From an uncultured Acidobacteriia bacterium (lineage in GTDB: Bacteria > Acidobacteriota > Terriglobia > Bryobacterales > Bryobacteraceae): a stretch of DNA of 64,000 nucleotides. Where the stretch lies: assembly GCA_903851195.1 (NCBI GenBank), contig CAINNJ010000043.1, forward strand, positions 1 to 64,000. Direction: 5' to 3'. The translations under genes and the position numbers were made by a program. The notes beneath the pieces were generated by a model that saw only the letters and a program-made list of their open reading frames with translations, did not search any database and had not been told where the DNA came from. Numbering within the stretch: the first letter of the stretch is position 1; each line of letters begins with the position of its first letter. Shown here in pieces: positions 34,398 through 43,146 of the stretch.

Positions 34398-35987
34398 ATG
34401 ATTGCAGCAACCCGCGCCGGCCTTCTCGCCGGTCTTCGGGAAGACCTCGGCCTCAGGAGAATCGGAAGCGGACAGGCGCAGCTCGACGACTACTGGTCCG
34501 CCGTGGGCCAGATCGACCCCGCCGATACCGACGCCGCTTCCCTGCTTTGCTACGTAGCGCAATGGGTCGACGCCGGCTGGCGCGATGTCGACCTCGTGCA
34601 GCACGGTCTGCGCTCCTTCCCTCCCGGCCGCCGCGCCCAGCTCCGCCTCGTCGATTACGTCCACGTCCTCATGGCTGAAGGCATGGTCTGCGTCCATGAA
34701 GAACTGGTCCAGAAAGCCCTCATGAACTTCGGCCTCGTGCTCTCGCTGAAGGCCGAGATTGCCGACCCCCAACTCATCGCCCTGGCTCACTTCTGGTCCT
34801 CCCGCTGCCATCGCAAAGCCGGCGAATACGATGCCGCTCTGTCCCATGCCTCCGAGGGCGTCCGCCATGCCTCCGAAGCGAACATGAAGCCCATGGCCGC
34901 CGCCATGCGCGTCGCCGAAAGCTGGCTGCTCTTCCAGAAGGGCCGCACCAAAGACGCCCTCCGCCTGCTCTCCGAAGCCGACGCCGTCCTCCGCGAAACC
35001 GACGACTTCATCACCCGCGGCAATATCCAGTCGAGCTACGGCCGCATGTACCGCCGTGAAGGCCGCTACGATCTCGCGCTCCGCCACTTCTCCCACGCCA
35101 TCGACGAATACAGCAAGCGCGACCCCGAACACCGCAACCTCGCCCGCTCGCTCGCGAACATGGGCTATGTCGAGCGCCTCATCGCCCTCCAGCTCCGCAA
35201 GCGCATTGACGCCGATGCCGCCCAGCGCCGCAAGAGTTCTCCCGAACTCCGCCATGAGTACGAAGGCATGCGCAACCAGGCCCTCACGCACCTCGATCGC
35301 GCCACCGGCATCTACCGCCTCCACTCCAACCACCGCGGCGCCGGAACCGTCTGCGTCAACCGCGGCCACCTGCATCTCGACAGCGGCGACCTGCACCGCG
35401 CGCACGAAGAGGCGCGCCAAGCCTACACCCTCGGCGAAGAGAAACAGGACCTCATCCTCATGGCCCGCGCCCGCCTGCTCGAATGCATGGTGGAGAACAA
35501 CAAGCTCGAAGAAGGCATTGAGGATCCCGCCTGGGTGGCCCATCTCGCGCTCGAATCCGCCCGCGAGGCCGTGGATCTTTCGAAGCGCACCGAAAACCGC
35601 CGCCTCCAGGCGCGCGCCCTCATCTGGCAGGGCCTCACCATCTGCAATACGTCCTCCGGCTCCGGCGACGCCGCCCGCGAGATCTGCGACCAGGCCGGAG
35701 CCCTGCTCAAAAACGAAGTGCAGGATCACATCTGGGAAGACCTGCAGACCCTGAAATCTCACGTGGTCCGCGGCGGCAATCTCGATGCAACCCTGCACGG
35801 CTGGTCCCAGGGCGTCGTCGGCGAGCGCACCTTCCAGCAGCTCACCGAAGACTTCGCCGACCTCATCATCCCCAAGATCTGGGACCACGAAGGCCGCAAA
35901 GTGGCGCGCGTCGCCAAACGCCTCTCCATCTCACCGAAGAAGGTCCGCCGCGTCCTGGCGCGCCTCGGCCTCCACGGCGGCGTTTAG
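34398..35987 (+). CDS. TPR protein with C-terminal helix-turn-helix
   Basis: 529 residues, almost wholly helical. Tetratricopeptide-like repeats can be seen at LAHFWSSRCHRKAGEYDAAL, SSYGRMYRREGRYDLALRHF and NRGHLHLDSGDLHRAHEEAR. The last ~35 residues (IIPKIWDHEGRKVARVAKRL followed by SISPKKVRRVLARLG) read as a Fis-like or resolvase-like helix-turn-helix, so the protein may bind DNA in response to a partner or ligand held by the repeats. No kinase or receiver domain is present. The stop overlaps the end of the convergent YHYH gene by four bases. Confidence 0.72.
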   Translation: MIAATRAGLLAGLREDLGLRRIGSGQAQLDDYWSAVGQIDPADTDAASLLCYVAQWVDAGWRDVDLVQHGLRSFPPGRRAQLRLVDYVHVLMAEGMVCVHEELVQKALMNFGLVLSLKAEIADPQLIALAHFWSSRCHRKAGEYDAALSHASEGVRHASEANMKPMAAAMRVAESWLLFQKGRTKDALRLLSEADAVLRETDDFITRGNIQSSYGRMYRREGRYDLALRHFSHAIDEYSKRDPEHRNLARSLANMGYVERLIALQLRKRIDADAAQRRKSSPELRHEYEGMRNQALTHLDRATGIYRLHSNHRGAGTVCVNRGHLHLDSGDLHRAHEEARQAYTLGEEKQDLILMARARLLECMVENNKLEEGIEDPAWVAHLALESAREAVDLSKRTENRRLQARALIWQGLTICNTSSGSGDAAREICDQAGALLKNEVQDHIWEDLQTLKSHVVRGGNLDATLHGWSQGVVGERTFQQLTEDFADLIIPKIWDHEGRKVARVAKRLSISPKKVRRVLARLGLHGGV

Positions 35988-37264
35988 AGCTGCCCCTCGT
36001 CGTGCCCGGGACCCGGCCAGCCCTCTCCCGGAGGTGGAGGAGGCGGCGGCATCCCGCCCCGTCCGCCCCCGCGTCCCCCACCTGGCGGCGGCGACATCGC
36101 GTCGTCATGCTGCCGGTTCGACCACGAAGCCCCGTCCAGCATATTGAACAGCGCCACCCCGTTCACCCACCGCCCCAGCGGCCCCAGCTGATTCGTCGAC
36201 TTCACCGCCGCCGCCTGCGGCTGCCGCGGAAAACGATCCTGAAAATCCTGGTCGCGCGGCCAGTTCCGGAACACCTCGCCGCCCGGCTCGTACCACGGCC
36301 CCATCGTGTGACTGGCCAGCCCGGAACCGCTCACATATACCCAGTCCTTCGAATACAGCACCTCCGCGATATCCGGATGGGACGGCTTCGCCTGCCCCGG
36401 CCACGTCGCCACCGGCCCGGCCTCCGCCTTGTTCCCGTCCACCACCCGCGCGCTCTCGGCGTTGTACTTCCGCAGCCACGAACCAAGCAGCGGAGCCGCG
36501 TTGTCCGTCCCGTTGTAAGCTTCCACGGTCCCCGCGCTCACCCGCGTTTGCCGCGCCGGCACGATTCCGTAGTACTGCCGCCCCAGCACATACGGGAACG
36601 CCGGCGCGCCTTTCTCATCGATCGTCACGAAGTACGCGTAGGTGCCCTTCGGAAACTCGGGCGTCACCGCGAACCGCCCGTTGTAAAGATCCAGGCCATC
36701 GCCGCCGCCCGCGGTGAACTCGTAATCCTCCACATACCAGCCCAGCGGATGCGCCGCATCCACCGCGGGCCCGTACTGCGCCTCACTCAGCTTCTCGCTC
36801 ACCCCGTGCAGTTCCGCGGCCCACCGCGCCAGCGTATGCCGCTCCGTCATCGCGCGCAGATGGAAAGCGCTCTTCATCCGCGTCACGCCGCTTGCCGCAT
36901 CCGTCGCCTTCGCATAGCCGTACGGCCCGTAAATGGGATTGCCATCGTACGCCCACCCGAGAATCGGCGAGTGCCGCCACGGCCCCGCCTGCTCCACATA
37001 CCGGTTGCCGTCTTTGCGGATATTGTCGTTCAGCTGCAGCCGCAGACAGACCGGATTATCGTGGTAATGATACTCGCCCGTGGGAGGCTGATGCGCGTTG
37101 CACGGGTCGAACGTGGGGCTTTCCGCCAGCACGGCATTGCGCATCCAGATGCCGTCGCCGCCACCTCCGGGGCCGCGGCCCGGCCCGCCCCCCCGACCGC
37201 CCGGAGGCTGCGCGTACGCCGACATACTCAAAAGCAGTGAGATCGCCAAACCAGATCGGATCAT
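35984..37264 (-). CDS. Secreted YHYH-domain protein
   Basis: 426 residues with a signal peptide (LAISLLLSMSAYAQ). It contains TGEYHYHDNP, the signature of the YHYH domain, with conserved HSPILGWAYDGNPIYGPYGY after it. A Gly/Pro-rich low-complexity stretch follows the signal (PPGGRGGGPGRGPGGGGDG), and another forms the C-terminus (PPPGGGRGGGRGGMPPPPPP). The function of YHYH proteins is unknown; the clustered His residues suggest metal binding. It is the sole secreted protein between the TPR regulator and the sugar isomerase. Confidence 0.82.
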   Translation of the reverse strand: MIRSGLAISLLLSMSAYAQPPGGRGGGPGRGPGGGGDGIWMRNAVLAESPTFDPCNAHQPPTGEYHYHDNPVCLRLQLNDNIRKDGNRYVEQAGPWRHSPILGWAYDGNPIYGPYGYAKATDAASGVTRMKSAFHLRAMTERHTLARWAAELHGVSEKLSEAQYGPAVDAAHPLGWYVEDYEFTAGGGDGLDLYNGRFAVTPEFPKGTYAYFVTIDEKGAPAFPYVLGRQYYGIVPARQTRVSAGTVEAYNGTDNAAPLLGSWLRKYNAESARVVDGNKAEAGPVATWPGQAKPSHPDIAEVLYSKDWVYVSGSGLASHTMGPWYEPGGEVFRNWPRDQDFQDRFPRQPQAAAVKSTNQLGPLGRWVNGVALFNMLDGASWSNRQHDDAMSPPPGGGRGGGRGGMPPPPPPPGEGWPGPGHDEGQL

Positions 37265-37415
37265 GCTTCCACTTCACCACCGCCTCGTAAAGCAAATGTG
37301 TGCCGGACTGCCGAAATTGTGAAGCCCGCGTAAATCACCGGCGCGCCGCGCAAATTGATATATTGGGCACGCCCGTCAGGGAAGCACCGAAGCGACAACG
37401 CAGGGAGAGAGTCCG

Positions 37416-38516
37416 ATGAGTACACACCGCAGAGATTTTGCAAAACTGGCGCTCGGCAGCGCCGTCACCGGAGCCGCTGCCTTCCTCGGCGCCGCGGACG
37501 AAGCGTCCGCTAAAGTCCACAACAGCCAGCCCGGCATCAAACTGTGCGGACAGGCCTCCGCCAAACCCACCGACGAGGAACTGAAGTTCTGGCGTCAGAT
37601 GGGCTGCGGCTACGTGAGCGTCGGCTCCACGCCGGACCTCCGCACCGCCGACGGCTTCAAACAGATCAAAAAGACCTACGCCGACGCCGGCATCACCGTC
37701 TGGAACATCGGCAACACCAGCGTCCACAACATGCCGGAAGTCACCCTGAACCTCCCCGGCCGCGACAAGAAAATCGAGGAATACAAGCAATACCTGCGCA
37801 ACCTGGGCGAGGCCGGCATCTACTACACCACCTACGCCCACATGGGCAACGGCATCTGGTCCAGCGGCCGCGCCGAAATCCGCAACGCCTCCGCCCGCGA
37901 GTTCGACATGAACAGCCCGGACAAGGTCGGCGTCTGGGACGGCAAGCAGTTCCATGAGCCGTTCTCCCACGGCCGCGCCTTCACCCAGGAAGAGATCTGG
38001 GAAAACTACACGCACTTCATCAAACAGGTGGCGCCCGTGGCCGAGGAAGCCGGTGTCCGCATCGGCATCCACCCCGACGACCCGCCCGTGCCCGTGCTCG
38101 CCGGCGTCCCCCGCTGCATCTTCAGCAACTTCGACGGCTACCGCAAAGCCATGCAGATTGCCAACAGCCCCAACGTCGGCATCTGTCTCTGCTGCGGCAC
38201 CTGGCTCGAAGGCGGCAAAGCCCTCACCGGCAAAGATCCCGAGGAAATGATCCGCTACTTCGGCGCCGACAAAATCTGGAAAATCCACTTCCGCAACGTC
38301 AGCGCCCCGCTGCCCCACTTCGTCGAAACGTTCATGGACAACGGCTATTACGACATGTACAAAATCATGAAGGCGCTGCGGGATGTGAACTACGACGGCA
38401 TCGTGATTCTGGATCACACGCCCGGCCTGGCAGGCGGAAAATACACCGAACAGGCGTACGGTTTTGCTTACATGAAAGCGCTCTACAACCGCGCCAACGC
38501 CGAAGCCAAAGCCTGA
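37416..38516 (+). CDS. Tat-exported sugar isomerase/dehydratase (mannonate dehydratase-like)
   Basis: 366 residues. The N-terminus has a twin-arginine signal (THRRDFAKLALGSAVTGAAA). The rest is a xylose isomerase-like TIM barrel of the mannonate dehydratase branch: VRIGIHPDDPPVP carries metal-binding His and Asp, NVGICLCCGTWLEGG follows, and KIHFRNVSAP and VILDHTP provide further ligands. UxuA converts mannonate to 2-keto-3-deoxygluconate; exported relatives are common here but have no proven substrate. The stop is directly before the guaA stop on the other strand, so the genes converge with a one-base gap. Confidence 0.83.
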   Translation: MSTHRRDFAKLALGSAVTGAAAFLGAADEASAKVHNSQPGIKLCGQASAKPTDEELKFWRQMGCGYVSVGSTPDLRTADGFKQIKKTYADAGITVWNIGNTSVHNMPEVTLNLPGRDKKIEEYKQYLRNLGEAGIYYTTYAHMGNGIWSSGRAEIRNASAREFDMNSPDKVGVWDGKQFHEPFSHGRAFTQEEIWENYTHFIKQVAPVAEEAGVRIGIHPDDPPVPVLAGVPRCIFSNFDGYRKAMQIANSPNVGICLCCGTWLEGGKALTGKDPEEMIRYFGADKIWKIHFRNVSAPLPHFVETFMDNGYYDMYKIMKALRDVNYDGIVILDHTPGLAGGKYTEQAYGFAYMKALYNRANAEAKA

Positions 38517-38517
38517 A

Positions 38518-40266
38518 CTACTCCCACTCGATGGTCCCCGGGGGTTTGTGGGTCAGGTCGTAATAGACCGCCGCAATCTCCGGGATTTCCATCAATCGCC
38601 GCGCCATCTCCCGCAGCAACTCGTCCGGCATCGTGACGGAGTCCGCGGTCATGCCGTCCACCGACTGAATCGGCCGCAGCACCACCGAATCCCGCGCCTC
38701 GCCGTGGCCCGCCGGAATCAGAATCACCGGGAACTGCCAGACTTCCTTATCGAACTCCGAATCGCGCGAAAGCTCCCGCACCACCGCATCGGCCCGTCGT
38801 AACAGCGCCACCCGCCCGTGCGTGATCGTGCTCGCGAAAACCTGCTGGTGCTCCAGGCTTTCACGGCTGGCCACGCGCGCGATCACCCGGTTCACCCCGC
38901 GGCTCCGGTTCACCAGTTCCGTCGCTTCGTCCTGCAGCCTCGCGCCGGCCGACGGGAACGCCTCGATCGCCAGTACCGGCGCGTAACTCCGCGAATCGCC
39001 CTGCACGCCCACTGACCGCACCGGCAGCAGATACCCGTCCGGCATCCGCGTGAACGGCTGGTCTTCCTCCGCGCACAGACACCGGATCGCCAGCCCCGGC
39101 CCCGGAAACGGATGCCGTTCCAGCAACTGCGGCGCAAGCCCCAGTTCCCGCCCGATCGCCCGCACTTCGTCTTTATAGAAATCCGCCAGCGGCTCCACAA
39201 TGTGCCCGGATTCGATCAGCTTCTGAATCCCCGGCACCCGGTTGTGATGCGTCTTGATCGTGGCCGCCTTTGCCGTGCCGCCCGATTCGATCGTGTCCGG
39301 ATAAATCGTGCCCTGTCCCAGAATCCAGCGCCCGCTTAGCAGCCCCATCTCATGGATGATCCGCTCCTGCACCTTCACGAACTGCTCGCCGATGATATGC
39401 CGCTTGAGTTCCGGTTCCCGCACGCCTTCGAGCGCCGCCAGAAACTCCTCTTCGCACTCTTCAATCCGGATCAGCCCGAAAGCCCCGAACGTCTGCCGCA
39501 CGAACTCCGTCTCGCCCTCGCGCATCAGCCCCGTGTCTACGTAAACGCCGCGCACGCGGTCGGACCCCAGTGCATCCAGACACAGCATGAACGCCACCGT
39601 GGAATCCACGCCACCCGAGACGAAGAAGAAGATGTTCCGGTCTCCCGCCCGCTGCCGGATCAGATCCTCGACCAGCGGAATCCGCTGCCCCGCGTTCCAG
39701 TCCTTCTCGCACCCGCAGATATCGAACAGGAAATTGCGCAGAATCCGCATCCCTTCCGTGGTGTGGACCACTTCAGGATGAAACTGCACCGCATAGATGC
39801 GCCGCGCCGAATCTTCAATCGCGCCTGTATCGCACGTCGAAGTCGTCGCCAGAATCCGGAAACCGGCCGGCGGCGCGGCCACCTTATCCCGGTGCGACAT
39901 CCAGACCTGCTGATGATCGGCCACGCCGCGCAGCAGGTCGGACTCTTCGCCTGTCAGATCCAGCAGCGCGAGGCCGAACTCGCCTTTATCGCCCGGCCGC
40001 ACGTCCCCGCCCAGCAGATGCGCGATCAGCTGTTGTCCGTAGCAAATGCCCAGCACCGGGATGCCGGCCGTAAGCACCGCCATCTCCATCGTGGGACTCG
40101 AATGATCGTAAACGCTGCTGGGACCGCCCGAAATGATGATTCCGCGCGCGTGACGCAGCTTATCGAGCGGCGTCTCGCTCGGATAAACCTCCGAGGAGAC
40201 GCCCAGCTCTCTGATTTTGCGAGCAATAAGGTGACAATACTGACCGCCCGTGTCAAGTACTGCGAT
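38518..40266 (-). CDS. guaA: GMP synthase (glutamine-hydrolysing), start codon unclear
   Basis: About 583 residues if read from Ile (ATC) at 40266. The class I glutamine amidotransferase part has IAVLDTGGQYCHLIARKI, GIIISGGPSSVYDHSSP and the nucleophile Cys in LGICYGQQLIAH. The ATP pyrophosphatase part has FFVSGGVDSTVAF, and the dimerisation domain ends with KPPGTIEWE. It aminates XMP to GMP. The conserved frame continues upstream to the ctpA stop with no ATG, GTG or TTG, back to an in-frame stop inside ctpA; the first ATG (40089) would delete about 60 conserved residues. A non-standard start, a frameshift on the A5 run at the ctpA end or a sequence error are the options. Confidence 0.9.
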   Translation of the reverse strand: MAVLDTGGQYCHLIARKIRELGVSSEVYPSETPLDKLRHARGIIISGGPSSVYDHSSPTMEMAVLTAGIPVLGICYGQQLIAHLLGGDVRPGDKGEFGLALLDLTGEESDLLRGVADHQQVWMSHRDKVAAPPAGFRILATTSTCDTGAIEDSARRIYAVQFHPEVVHTTEGMRILRNFLFDICGCEKDWNAGQRIPLVEDLIRQRAGDRNIFFFVSGGVDSTVAFMLCLDALGSDRVRGVYVDTGLMREGETEFVRQTFGAFGLIRIEECEEEFLAALEGVREPELKRHIIGEQFVKVQERIIHEMGLLSGRWILGQGTIYPDTIESGGTAKAATIKTHHNRVPGIQKLIESGHIVEPLADFYKDEVRAIGRELGLAPQLLERHPFPGPGLAIRCLCAEEDQPFTRMPDGYLLPVRSVGVQGDSRSYAPVLAIEAFPSAGARLQDEATELVNRSRGVNRVIARVASRESLEHQQVFASTITHGRVALLRRADAVVRELSRDSEFDKEVWQFPVILIPAGHGEARDSVVLRPIQSVDGMTADSVTMPDELLREMARRLMEIPEIAAVYYDLTHKPPGTIEWE

Positions 40267-40280
40267 CTGCGAGGGAGAAA

Positions 40281-41870
40281 CTACTTTTTCATCCTCTCCA
40301 CGATGATTTTGCGGGCACTCGCCAGCAAAGCCTGCGCCTTCGGCATCGCGTTAACCGCGGCCTCTACTTCCGGATCCGTCATCACTTCGAACTTCGCGGC
40401 TTCATCCACGCTGAACGCAGTCTTGTAAATCTCGGCCTGCAGACGGCGGCGGATCTTGTCGTAGTCCTTCGTGAAATCGGCCTCGCTGAACGTCACTTTC
40501 TGCGTCAGCAGCCAGTCGTGGAACAGATCGATATTCTTGGTGTCGAGAGTCCAGCCGCTCGGCAGCTTTTCCTTGTGCACCGCGAAGAAGTGCTTCGTGT
40601 ACTCGGAAAACGCGAACTTCGAAAGCAGTTCGATCTCGAGCGGCGTCAGCTTCTCCGGCGTAAACTTCTCGTCCGGCGAAATTCCGCCGCCGCCATAAAC
40701 GGTGCGCCCGCCGTCGGTCATCTTCACGTCCGAAGGATTCCGCGTCGCCGTGTTGTTGCGGTAGTAATAGTCGAAGAACGAAACGTTGCTGTAATCGCGC
40801 TGGATCAGCCGTCCGCTCGGCGTGTAGTACTTCGCCGTCGTCAGCGTCAGCCCCGTGTTCTCGATCAGCGGATACACCGTCTGCACCAGACCCTTGCCGA
40901 ACGTGTTGTCGCCGATCACCCATGCGCGGTCGTGATCCTGCAACGCGCCGGAAACGATCTCGGCCGCGCTCGCGGAGTTCCGGTTCACAATCACCACAAT
41001 CGGATACGCCCGGCCATGGTTACCCGTGCGCGCCTGGTAAACCCGCTCCGGTGAACTGCGCCCCTTGTGCGACACGATCACTTCACCTTTGGGAATCAGG
41101 TGATCCACCACCGCCACGGCTTCCGTCAGCAGTCCGCCCGGATTGCTGCGCAGATCGAGCACCAGCCCCTTCAGGTTGTCCTCGTCCAGCGCCTTCATGC
41201 CGTCTTCGAACTCGCGGCCCGTGGTCTCGTTGAACTGTTCGATCCGGATATACCCGATCCCCGGCTTCAGCGCGAAAATCTCCGGCACGCTCTTCCGGCT
41301 GATCTCGTCGCGAACGATGTCGAAGATCACCGGCTTTTCCACGCCTTCGCGCGTTACCTTGATCTGCACCGCGGTGCCTTTCGGCCCCTTCAGCAGGTCG
41401 GCGACTTTCGTCGAATCCAGACCCTCGGTCAGCTTGTCGTTCACTTCGATGATGATGTCGCCCGGCCGCAGACCGGCTTTATACGCCGGCGAACCGACAA
41501 ACGGCGCAATCACGATCGTCTTGCCGTTCCGGCCCTGCACCTGCATGCCGACGCCGTAGTAATGCCCGCGCTGGTCTTCTCTCAGCCCTTCGAAGTCCTT
41601 GGGAGGAAAGAAGTTGGAGTGCGGATCGAGCGTGCGCAGCATGCCCGGAATGGCGCCTTTATAGATGGCCTTGTCCGCGCTCACCGCGTCGGCGAAATTC
41701 TGCTCGACCGTCGAGTACACGCGCGTGAAAGACTGCATGCTCGTCTTGACGTCGTCGTCGGAAGACGCTGCGGAAGCGACCTGCACTTTCGGTCCATAGA
41801 TGCCGCCGATCAGCGCGCACATCAAAACCAGCAGGGGGGTAAGGAAAAAAGAGCGGCGTTTCTGAGGCAT
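40281..41870 (-). CDS. ctpA: C-terminal processing peptidase (S41) with PDZ domain
   Basis: 529 residues. An N-terminal signal/anchor (FFLTPLLVLMCALIGGIYG) is followed by a tail-specific protease: a PDZ domain at about 100-190 (YGVGMQVQGRNGKTIVIAPF, AGLRPGDIIIEVN), then LVLDLRSNPGGLL, the catalytic Ser in NRNSASAAEIVSG and the Lys in GDNTFGKGLVQT. It trims or degrades periplasmic proteins. The last bases (ATGAAAAAGTAG) overlap the upstream extension of the guaA reading frame. A candidate -10 element lies at 41898-41903. Confidence 0.93.
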   Translation of the reverse strand: MPQKRRSFFLTPLLVLMCALIGGIYGPKVQVASAASSDDDVKTSMQSFTRVYSTVEQNFADAVSADKAIYKGAIPGMLRTLDPHSNFFPPKDFEGLREDQRGHYYGVGMQVQGRNGKTIVIAPFVGSPAYKAGLRPGDIIIEVNDKLTEGLDSTKVADLLKGPKGTAVQIKVTREGVEKPVIFDIVRDEISRKSVPEIFALKPGIGYIRIEQFNETTGREFEDGMKALDEDNLKGLVLDLRSNPGGLLTEAVAVVDHLIPKGEVIVSHKGRSSPERVYQARTGNHGRAYPIVVIVNRNSASAAEIVSGALQDHDRAWVIGDNTFGKGLVQTVYPLIENTGLTLTTAKYYTPSGRLIQRDYSNVSFFDYYYRNNTATRNPSDVKMTDGGRTVYGGGGISPDEKFTPEKLTPLEIELLSKFAFSEYTKHFFAVHKEKLPSGWTLDTKNIDLFHDWLLTQKVTFSEADFTKDYDKIRRRLQAEIYKTAFSVDEAAKFEVMTDPEVEAAVNAMPKAQALLASARKIIVERMKK

Positions 41871-41897
41871 TCCCGGTTCGGACCGTCCTTAGTTGGC

Positions 41898-41903
41898 AGT
41901 ATA
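41898..41903 (-). promoter_or_regulatory. Possible extended -10 of ctpA
   Basis: The minus strand reads TGTTATACTG, an extended -10 (TG-n-TATACT) 27 bases before the ctpA start. No convincing -35 is seen at the usual distance, which fits an extended -10 promoter. Confidence 0.3.
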
Positions 41904-41985
41904 ACAGTGCAGACGCGGGCCGAACCCGCTGGTTACGGTTCAATGTTACGAATCGGTTCTTTGATCGGGTGAAGCGGTTCTCCCG

Positions 41986-42029
41986 ATGTGGGGCGGGATG
42001 GAATCCTGCGGCGGGTTGGAAACCCGCCC
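41986..42029. repeat. Twin-hairpin intergenic repeat, copy 2
   Basis: Identical over 44 bases to the copy at 9366-9409 and in the same orientation, with hairpins at 41993-42009 and 42010-42028. It ends 15 bases from the stop codon of the minus-strand TlpA-like gene, the same distance as copy 1 from the gcvPB stop. It stands between that gene and the ctpA promoter region. Confidence 0.85.
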
Positions 42030-42044
42030 TACACTGTTGGGGTA

Positions 42045-42641
42045 CTAATTCCTCAGCAGCCGGTCGAGCGCGTGCCGGATGTTCGTATCCGGATCCTGAA
42101 ACAGCAGATCGTCCCCCATATGCTGGCTCACAATCTGCCCCCGCCGGTTGATAAACGCCAGAATCGGAACGAAATAGCCCTGCTCCACCGGCTGTTTCAG
42201 CCAGTTCATCACGGTGGTCTCATCCGAATAGCCCACCGGGAACCCGCGCACGAACTGCTCCGCGAAATGCGGCAGCCCCGCCTTCGCGCCCGTATCGAAC
42301 ACCGCCCCCAGCACCTGCACGCCCTTCGGCCCGTACTCTTTCTGGTACATTCCCAGTTGCTGCGCGAAGTGCTGGCAGTGCGGACACCCCGTCTGCATCA
42401 GCGCCAGCATCACCACTTTGCCTTTGAAACTGCTGAGCGGCTTATTGGACCCGTCCGCCATGTGGATGACGAACTCGGGCGCCGGCCGGGGCGGCGGTGT
42501 TTGCGCCACCACAACGGCAGCCAGCAGAAAGGCAAAGAGCGCACAGGCCGCTTTCGGCTGCGCCAAACGAAAGAGGAATCCGGCGGACCTGGCAGCCGGA
42601 AGCGAGTCCGTTGTGCGCGTATTCCGGAACAGAACCTTCAC
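42045..42641 (-). CDS. TlpA/ResA-like thioredoxin-fold protein
   Basis: 198 residues. A long N-terminal segment with one hydrophobic helix (AACALFAFLLAAVVVAQ) acts as signal or anchor. The thioredoxin fold follows with the redox motif CPHC in ALMQTGCPHCQHF, then GVQVLGAVFDTGAK and VPILAFINRRGQIV. It is probably a periplasmic thiol-disulfide exchange protein or peroxiredoxin-like factor. The Met at 42641 is the first in frame, and an unusually long cytoplasmic leader suggests the true start may be later. The twin-hairpin repeat follows its stop. Confidence 0.82.
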   Translation of the reverse strand: MKVLFRNTRTTDSLPAARSAGFLFRLAQPKAACALFAFLLAAVVVAQTPPPRPAPEFVIHMADGSNKPLSSFKGKVVMLALMQTGCPHCQHFAQQLGMYQKEYGPKGVQVLGAVFDTGAKAGLPHFAEQFVRGFPVGYSDETTVMNWLKQPVEQGYFVPILAFINRRGQIVSQHMGDDLLFQDPDTNIRHALDRLLRN

Positions 42642-42661
42642 GGTCTTATCTTAACCGCCCG

Positions 42662-43096
42662 TCATTTCGACGACGGAATCACCCGCGCCCGCTCCGGTCC
42701 GGCCCCCGCCGACGCCCGGTTCTTCGCCAGCCGCGCCGCCGCCCGCGCCCGCGCTTCCTCGGAAACCTGAATCCGATTCTGCACCGCCAGCGCCCCGCCC
42801 AGCCGCGCCAGCCGCGTCGCCACGCCTTTATGCTGGATCACGTCCGTCTTCCCCTCCAGCGTCGCCACGCCGTCGTGCACGGACACCGTGAACCGCTCCT
42901 TTACGCTCATCTTCGACCGCGCCAGCCGGGCTCGGATATTCCGCTCGATCTGCGCATCGCTCAATCCGTGCCGGACGCCGCCGGACGCCGGAACCGCTGC
43001 TCTGGATACACCGGGCGCCGCTTTCACCACCGGTGTCGGCTGGTCCGGTCCCGCGAAAACGGCGGCCAAAACCAGCGCAAGGAAATATTGCGGCAA
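42662..43096 (-). CDS. Secreted BON-domain protein
   Basis: 144 residues with a signal peptide (YFLALVLAAVFAG). Residues ~48-110 form a BON domain (LSDAQIERNIRARLARSK, FTVSVHDGVATLEGKTD with the conserved Gly, KGVATRLARLGGALAVQNRI). BON domains bind phospholipid and are found in OsmY and secretins. The tail is basic and alanine-rich (ARARAAARLAKNRASAG). It lies 20 bases upstream of the TlpA-like gene and is on the same strand, so the two may be co-transcribed. Confidence 0.82.
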   Translation of the reverse strand: MPQYFLALVLAAVFAGPDQPTPVVKAAPGVSRAAVPASGGVRHGLSDAQIERNIRARLARSKMSVKERFTVSVHDGVATLEGKTDVIQHKGVATRLARLGGALAVQNRIQVSEEARARAAARLAKNRASAGAGPERARVIPSSK

Positions 43097-43146
43097 GACT
43101 GTTTGCAGCGTACATCAAAATCGCGGCAGCGTCTGTACCTCTGCAA

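Noticed and set aside
38518-40089. guaA start at the ATG 40089
   Set aside because: It would remove about 60 residues of conserved amidotransferase sequence that is plainly present in frame upstream.
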